This document shows, piece after piece, positions 60,112-64,000 of a stretch of DNA of 64,000 nt (position 1 is its first letter; every line of letters begins with the position of its first letter). Under the pieces are notes generated by a model. The model did no database searches and had not been told where the DNA came from. It worked only from the letters and a program-made list of their open reading frames with translations. Where the stretch lies: positions 62,001 to 126,000 of the forward strand of contig JAEZZA010000006.1 in NCBI GenBank assembly GCA_023442525.1, written 5' to 3'. A program made the translations under genes and the position numbers. Source of the stretch: Bacteroidota bacterium (lineage in GTDB: Bacteria; Bacteroidota; Bacteroidia; Bacteroidales; UBA10428).

Positions 60112-62052
60112 TTAATTTACCTTCTGCAGAACATCACGATTAACCTGAACCGTGTATTTAGCACGCAGTGCATTGATCCACTGACTATCGAGATAGTTCT
60201 GGTAATCGGCTGTAACCTGACCCTGAGTTTCCGAAAATTCTTTTTGTGCAGGAGGTAATATATCATTGACCACCACCAGTACGGTAATTTTATTTCCAAC
60301 CTTGATGGTTTTGGAGAATCCCTTTTTCCATGTGAACCCTCCGGCAGGTTGTTCATCCTGCTTTTCAAATTTTCTGTCGGCTACCTCCACGCAGGGAACC
60401 GTATCCTGTTTGCATACCGCTTTATTGATATCGGCTGCGGATATTCCGGTTACCGGTCGCTTTTTGGCAAGTTTCAGCACCTGCCGGGCTATTTCAGGCT
60501 TTGAAAAGCTGTAGGTTGATACATCCGCTCTTTCTCCCCACATATACTGATCGGCATGATCGTGATAATACTTCTGAAGCCCCGAGGAATCGCTCACTGC
60601 CCTGCTCCAGACTTTCTCGTCCATAATATTGAACAGGAGAATACCATCATGATATTCTTCCATCAGGTAGCGGAAAGCGGGGTACTTTACATCAAGATGC
60701 TTCTTTTCGATATTTAACAATTCACTGAAAACCATTTCATTTACTTTCCTGTCAACAATTTCCCGGAAAGAATCCTTGCGGTTATATCGCTTTGTCTTTG
60801 CAATGAATTCGGCCAGTTCCTTTTGTGAATAGTCCTTACCGTTTATTGTAAAAACAGGTTCAATCAGATCATCCGAATTAGAAACCACCCAGTTTCCGTT
60901 ATAAACCGAACTGTCGATTTTCCCTGCCAGGTCATTGATGTTATCCGGATAGGTTGTGTAGTTATATTCCTTCTTCAGTGAATTCACAAATGCCTGTTCG
61001 GTGCGCTTACCCCTGTCGTCCAATAAAACTTTTTCAGTGAGTTGATTTTTCAGTTCATCAAATGAGGCCACTGATTTCTTTGCATGTAGCTGGAAAATGT
61101 GCCAGCCATATTCGGAACGAATCGGCTCGGTAAAGCTGCCGGTATCTTTAAGTGAAAACACAGCTGATTCCAGGTCTGAAGGAAGTTCACCCGACCTGAT
61201 CCATCGCATCAATCCGTTATTTCTGGCAGAAGCCGCATCTTCGGAATATCGTTTAACCATTTCAGCAAAAGGTTTACCACTCTTCAGCAGGGCGTAGCAT
61301 GAATCGATCTTTTGCTTTTTTAAATCAGCGTCGGAACCGGTGCTTCGCACCATGATATGCACCAGTCTTACTTCGCCCAGTGCAGGCCTGAAATCATTGG
61401 TACGTATGATATGATATCCATAACGCGAGCGTACGGGCATGGAATATTCCCCTGCCTTGTTTTTATAGGCGGCATCTTCAAACGGGAATACCATTGTAAA
61501 AGCCGAAAACCAACCCAGTTGCCCCCCGTTGACTTTGCCTGACGGATCATCGGATTCATTACGGGCAATGGTTTCAAACGATTCGCCCGCGAGAAGGCGG
61601 TTCCGGAACGAAATGGCTTTGTTCCATGCCTGAAGAGTATCTGCCGGAGAAGGATTTGCGGGGAGTTTAACCATTATGTGACTTGCGTTCACTTCAGTAA
61701 CCGTGCGATTATACGCTTCCTTTACCAGGCGATCGACCTGATCACGATCCTGTAAATAAGGCTTTGCCAGTTGATCGCGGTACTGTGCAAGTTCATTTCT
61801 GAATGATGCCAGGGTATCGTATCCCAGGTTACGGGCTTCAGTTACCTTTAGCTTGAAATTAATGAACATTTCAAGGTACTCTGCAGGCGGTTTGTTTTCG
61901 TAGCCTTCTATATTACTGTTCTTATGGTAAATACGCTTAAACTCATCAAGGTACACGGGCTTGTTGTCGATGGTCAGCAGTATTTCATCCTGTGAGAAAG
62001 TAAGAGTAAGGCAATAAAATGCCGTGAATAACGATAAGGCGATTCTCTTCAT
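60112..62052 (-). CDS. SurA-like PPIase with two parvulin domains
   Basis: The product is 646 residues from ATG 62052 (MKRIALSLFTAFYCLTLTFS, signal peptide); a longer frame starting at 62073 lies against the guaB stop and lacks the basic start. It has an N-terminal chaperone part (VYLDEFKRIYHKNS, INFKLKVTEARNLGY) and two parvulin domains: the first with ASHIMVKL, GESFETIARNESDD, GGQLGWFSAF and GYHIIRTND (about 120-225), the second with RLVHIMVRS, GKPFAEMVKRYSEDA and GWHIFQLH (about 230-335). The long C-terminal part (about 340-646) has no known domain. First of three SurA-like genes after guaB. Confidence 0.9.
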   Translation of the reverse strand: MKRIALSLFTAFYCLTLTFSQDEILLTIDNKPVYLDEFKRIYHKNSNIEGYENKPPAEYLEMFINFKLKVTEARNLGYDTLASFRNELAQYRDQLAKPYLQDRDQVDRLVKEAYNRTVTEVNASHIMVKLPANPSPADTLQAWNKAISFRNRLLAGESFETIARNESDDPSGKVNGGQLGWFSAFTMVFPFEDAAYKNKAGEYSMPVRSRYGYHIIRTNDFRPALGEVRLVHIMVRSTGSDADLKKQKIDSCYALLKSGKPFAEMVKRYSEDAASARNNGLMRWIRSGELPSDLESAVFSLKDTGSFTEPIRSEYGWHIFQLHAKKSVASFDELKNQLTEKVLLDDRGKRTEQAFVNSLKKEYNYTTYPDNINDLAGKIDSSVYNGNWVVSNSDDLIEPVFTINGKDYSQKELAEFIAKTKRYNRKDSFREIVDRKVNEMVFSELLNIEKKHLDVKYPAFRYLMEEYHDGILLFNIMDEKVWSRAVSDSSGLQKYYHDHADQYMWGERADVSTYSFSKPEIARQVLKLAKKRPVTGISAADINKAVCKQDTVPCVEVADRKFEKQDEQPAGGFTWKKGFSKTIKVGNKITVLVVVNDILPPAQKEFSETQGQVTADYQNYLDSQWINALRAKYTVQVNRDVLQKVN

Positions 62053-62073
62053 TATAATGAATATATTAAACAC

Positions 62074-63546
62074 TTATCTACTGTAATTCGGAGCTTCACG
62101 GGTAATGGTAACATCGTGGGGATGGCTTTCGGCAATACCGGAGCTGGTAACTCTTACAAACCGGGCGTTCTTCATCAGGTCACTGATATTCGAAGCGCCA
62201 CAATAGCCCATTCCGGCCCTGAGTCCCCCTGTCAGCTGGTATACAATTTCGGATAATGAACCTTTGAAAGGCACTTGTGCAACAATGCCCTCGGGAACAA
62301 GTTTTTTAATGTCGGCTTCCGGATCCTGGAAATAACGGTCGCCTGATCCCTGCTGCATGGCTTCAATAGATCCCATGCCACGGTACGATTTGTATTTACG
62401 TCCGTTATAAATAATGGTCTCGCCGGGCGATTCCTCAACACCGGCAAAGAGTGAACCAGCCATAATAGAGCTGGCTCCGGCGGCAATAGCCTTTACAATA
62501 TCACCTGAATAGCGGATACCACCATCGGCGATAATAGGCAAACCGGTACCCTTAAGAGCATCGGCAACATTGAATATAGCCGAAAGCTGTGGTACTCCTA
62601 CACCGGCAATAACCCGGGTTGTGCAAATCGAACCGGGACCAATTCCTACCTTGACACCATCGGCACCGGCCTTCATCAGTTCAACGGCTGCTTCGCCGAT
62701 GGCTATGTTGCCAACAATAATATCCAGGTTGGTATACATCTTCCGGGCCTTCTTCAGTGTTTCGATAACACCACGCGAGTGTCCGTGTGCCGTATCAATA
62801 ACAATTGCATCCACATCTGATTTAACCAGCGCATCAATCCTCTCGAATGTATCGGGTGATACGGTTACAGCAGCTGCAACACGGAGGCGGCCCATTGAAT
62901 CCTTACATGCATTCGGCCTGTCCTTGGCCTTGGTAATGTCTTTATATGTGATCAGTCCGATCAGCTTTTTGTTATCATCCAGAACCGGCAACTTTTCAAT
63001 CTTATAATTCTGCAGTATGTCGGCTGCCATTTCAAGATTGGTTTCCTGTGTTGTGGTAATAATGTTTTCGCTGGTCATTACCGAGCTGATCCGTTTGCCC
63101 ATATCGTGTTCAAACCGCAGGTCGCGGTTCGTAACAATGCCAACAAGTTTATGTTGTTCGTCAACCACCGGAATTCCGCCTATCTTGTATTCTTTCATCA
63201 GATTAAGCGCGTCTGAAACCGAAGCATCTGGTTTTATGGTGATGGGATCGTAGATCATACCGTTTTCGGCTCTTTTCACCGTTTTAACGTGCCGGGCCTG
63301 ATCTTCAATACTCATATTCTTGTGAATGACTCCTATTCCCCCTTCCCTGGCAATGGCAATAGCAAGTATTGCTTCGGTCACAGTATCCATAGCAGCCGAA
63401 ACAATTGGTGTGTTAAGCCTGATATTCCGTGTAAGCTGTGTGGTGATGTCCACTTCACGCGGCAAGACATTGGAATAGGCAGGAACTAACAGAACATCAT
63501 CAAAGGTAAGGGCTTCGTATAAAATCTTATCGGAGAGATTCTTCAT
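62074..63546 (-). CDS. guaB: IMP dehydrogenase GuaB
   Basis: The 490-residue enzyme oxidises IMP to XMP with NAD+, the first step from IMP towards GTP. Seen: TFDDVLLVPAYSNVLPREVD (14-33), two CBS domains (about 93-205), DAIVIDTAHGHSRGVIETLK (about 240-260), GADGVKVGIGPGSICTTRVI (about 290-310) with the catalytic Cys in GSICTTR, DGGIRYSGDI and the flap EGIVAQVPFKGSL. All key residues are present. It is the first gene of a run with three SurA-like genes and OstA, with 21 bases to the next start; it is divergent from recQ. Confidence 0.96.
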   Translation of the reverse strand: MKNLSDKILYEALTFDDVLLVPAYSNVLPREVDITTQLTRNIRLNTPIVSAAMDTVTEAILAIAIAREGGIGVIHKNMSIEDQARHVKTVKRAENGMIYDPITIKPDASVSDALNLMKEYKIGGIPVVDEQHKLVGIVTNRDLRFEHDMGKRISSVMTSENIITTTQETNLEMAADILQNYKIEKLPVLDDNKKLIGLITYKDITKAKDRPNACKDSMGRLRVAAAVTVSPDTFERIDALVKSDVDAIVIDTAHGHSRGVIETLKKARKMYTNLDIIVGNIAIGEAAVELMKAGADGVKVGIGPGSICTTRVIAGVGVPQLSAIFNVADALKGTGLPIIADGGIRYSGDIVKAIAAGASSIMAGSLFAGVEESPGETIIYNGRKYKSYRGMGSIEAMQQGSGDRYFQDPEADIKKLVPEGIVAQVPFKGSLSEIVYQLTGGLRAGMGYCGASNISDLMKNARFVRVTSSGIAESHPHDVTITREAPNYSR

Positions 63547-63691
63547 GATGCGTAGTTATAAATTGTGCGAAATTACAAAAAAAGACGTAATATTGATTGA
63601 AAATATTTTTAAGCAAGACCTTCTCACACTGCATGGTCAGAGTTATTGTACGTTGAATCCCGTGACCTTCGGAAGCTAATACCGGCGGCCT
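63547..63691. other. Divergent intergenic region guaB/recQ
   Basis: This A+T-rich gap must hold the promoters of both genes. On the minus strand TAATTTCG (63569-63576), one base off TAnnTTTG, lies upstream of guaB. No gene or strong hairpin was seen. Confidence 0.4.
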
Positions 63692-64000
63692 ATGATAAAC
63701 GATTACCTGTCGACTCTCCGGAAATACTGGGGATATGATTCATTCAGACCTCTGCAGGAAGAAATCATCCTGTCGGTTCTTTCGGGAAAAGACACTCTTG
63801 CCCTGATGCCTACCGGCGGTGGCAAATCTCTTACATTTCAGGTTCCGGCAATGACGTTGCCCGGACTCTGCCTGGTGGTTACACCCCTGATTGCTCTTAT
63901 GAAAGACCAGGTTGAAAACCTGAAAAAGCTGCAGATCAAGGCAACTGCCATTCATTCGGGCTGTACACGCGACGAAATAGATGTTGCCCTTAATAATTGC
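63692..64000 (+). CDS. recQ: ATP-dependent DNA helicase RecQ, N-terminal part, cut by window edge
   Basis: The frame from ATG 63692 runs to the window end, giving 103 residues. Seen: LRKYWGYDSFRPLQEEII (9-26), the RecQ zero motif, DTLALMPTGGGKSLTFQVPA (Walker A, 34-53), LCLVVTPLIALMKDQVENLK (motif Ia, 59-78) and ATAIHSG. These are diagnostic for RecQ, a 3'-5' helicase for recombination repair. The rest (DEAH box, RQC and HRDC domains) lies beyond the window. Confidence 0.93.
   Translation, partial: MINDYLSTLRKYWGYDSFRPLQEEIILSVLSGKDTLALMPTGGGKSLTFQVPAMTLPGLCLVVTPLIALMKDQVENLKKLQIKATAIHSGCTRDEIDVALNNC

Noticed and set aside
63611..63691. Possible tRNA-like stretch before recQ
   Set aside because: A TTGAATCCCG word resembles a T-loop, but no acceptor stem or anticodon arm can be drawn.

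Overview
The window looks like a chromosomal segment of a free-living member of the Bacteroidota, most likely the order Bacteroidales/Marinilabiliales. The order is inferred; the phylum is well supported. The support comes from a PorP/SprF protein paired with a gliding-type C-terminal sorting domain (type IX secretion), ECF sigma/FecR (DUF4974) regulation, TonB receptors with carboxypeptidase-like N-terminal domains, HmuY haemophores, a DUF5916 protein, and several promoters of the Bacteroidota type (TAnnTTTG). No ribosomal RNA, tRNA, CRISPR array, transposase or prophage gene was seen. Coding density is high.

Layout. 1-4.4 kb: the start of a very large NdvB-like cyclic glucan synthase (cut by the left edge), then ku and a run of small stress-type genes (DUF892 ferritin-like, CsbD, exported protein, Lmo0937-type membrane protein). 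4.5-8.6 kb: a haem-uptake operon, HmuY / TonB receptor / second HmuY-like lipoprotein. 8.6-14 kb: a minus-strand glycan-degradation cluster (GH88/105, GH95, sialate O-acetylesterase-like). 14-17.4 kb: META lipoprotein, type IX secreted CHU_C protein and PorP/SprF. 17.5-24 kb: a 58-residue two-helix membrane protein, TfoX C-terminal protein, M28 peptidase, SNF2 helicase and CCA-adding enzyme. 24-26.5 kb: a TPP riboswitch with its own promoter leading into a TonB receptor. 27-33.9 kb: a cytosolic trypsin-fold protein lacking the usual Asp, a DUF5916 protein, two overlapping tRNA methylthiotransferases and a ferredoxin/flavodoxin reductase-like protein. 34-41.8 kb: mutS2, polysaccharide deacetylase-like, FemAB/GNAT-like, MORN repeat protein, DUF5063 plus 3'-5' exonuclease, RlmI-type methyltransferase. 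41.8-46.4 kb: an ECF sigma / FecR anti-sigma pair flanked by two paralogous exported proteins, one with an STN domain but neither a TonB receptor. 46.6-49.8 kb: flippase, glycosyltransferase, methyltransferase. 49.8-56.3 kb: FtsE, a TPR protein of about 1,000 residues with an outer-membrane barrel partner, cobalamin adenosyltransferase and a DUF2795 protein. 56.4-63.5 kb: OstA/LptA-like protein, three SurA-like chaperone genes and guaB in one minus-strand run. The right edge cuts recQ.

How it fits together. Several blocks serve the cell envelope: haem and thiamine-type uptake, outer-membrane protein folding (SurA-like trio), LPS transport (OstA), surface glycan export, and type IX secretion. 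Others serve DNA and RNA upkeep (Ku, SNF2, MutS2, RecQ, CCA enzyme, MtaB, MiaB, RlmI). Four intergenic spots carry short repeat families (9-base GGTTCCA units and a GCTTCGCGTTTCATG-type sequence) that are shared between distant loci.

The best candidates for undescribed biology are the sigma/anti-sigma locus with STN and carboxypeptidase-like outputs but no TonB receptor, the hairpin between hmuY and its receptor, the TPP-riboswitch receptor without its usual transport partners, the Asp-less cytosolic trypsin-fold protein, and the dispersed repeats.
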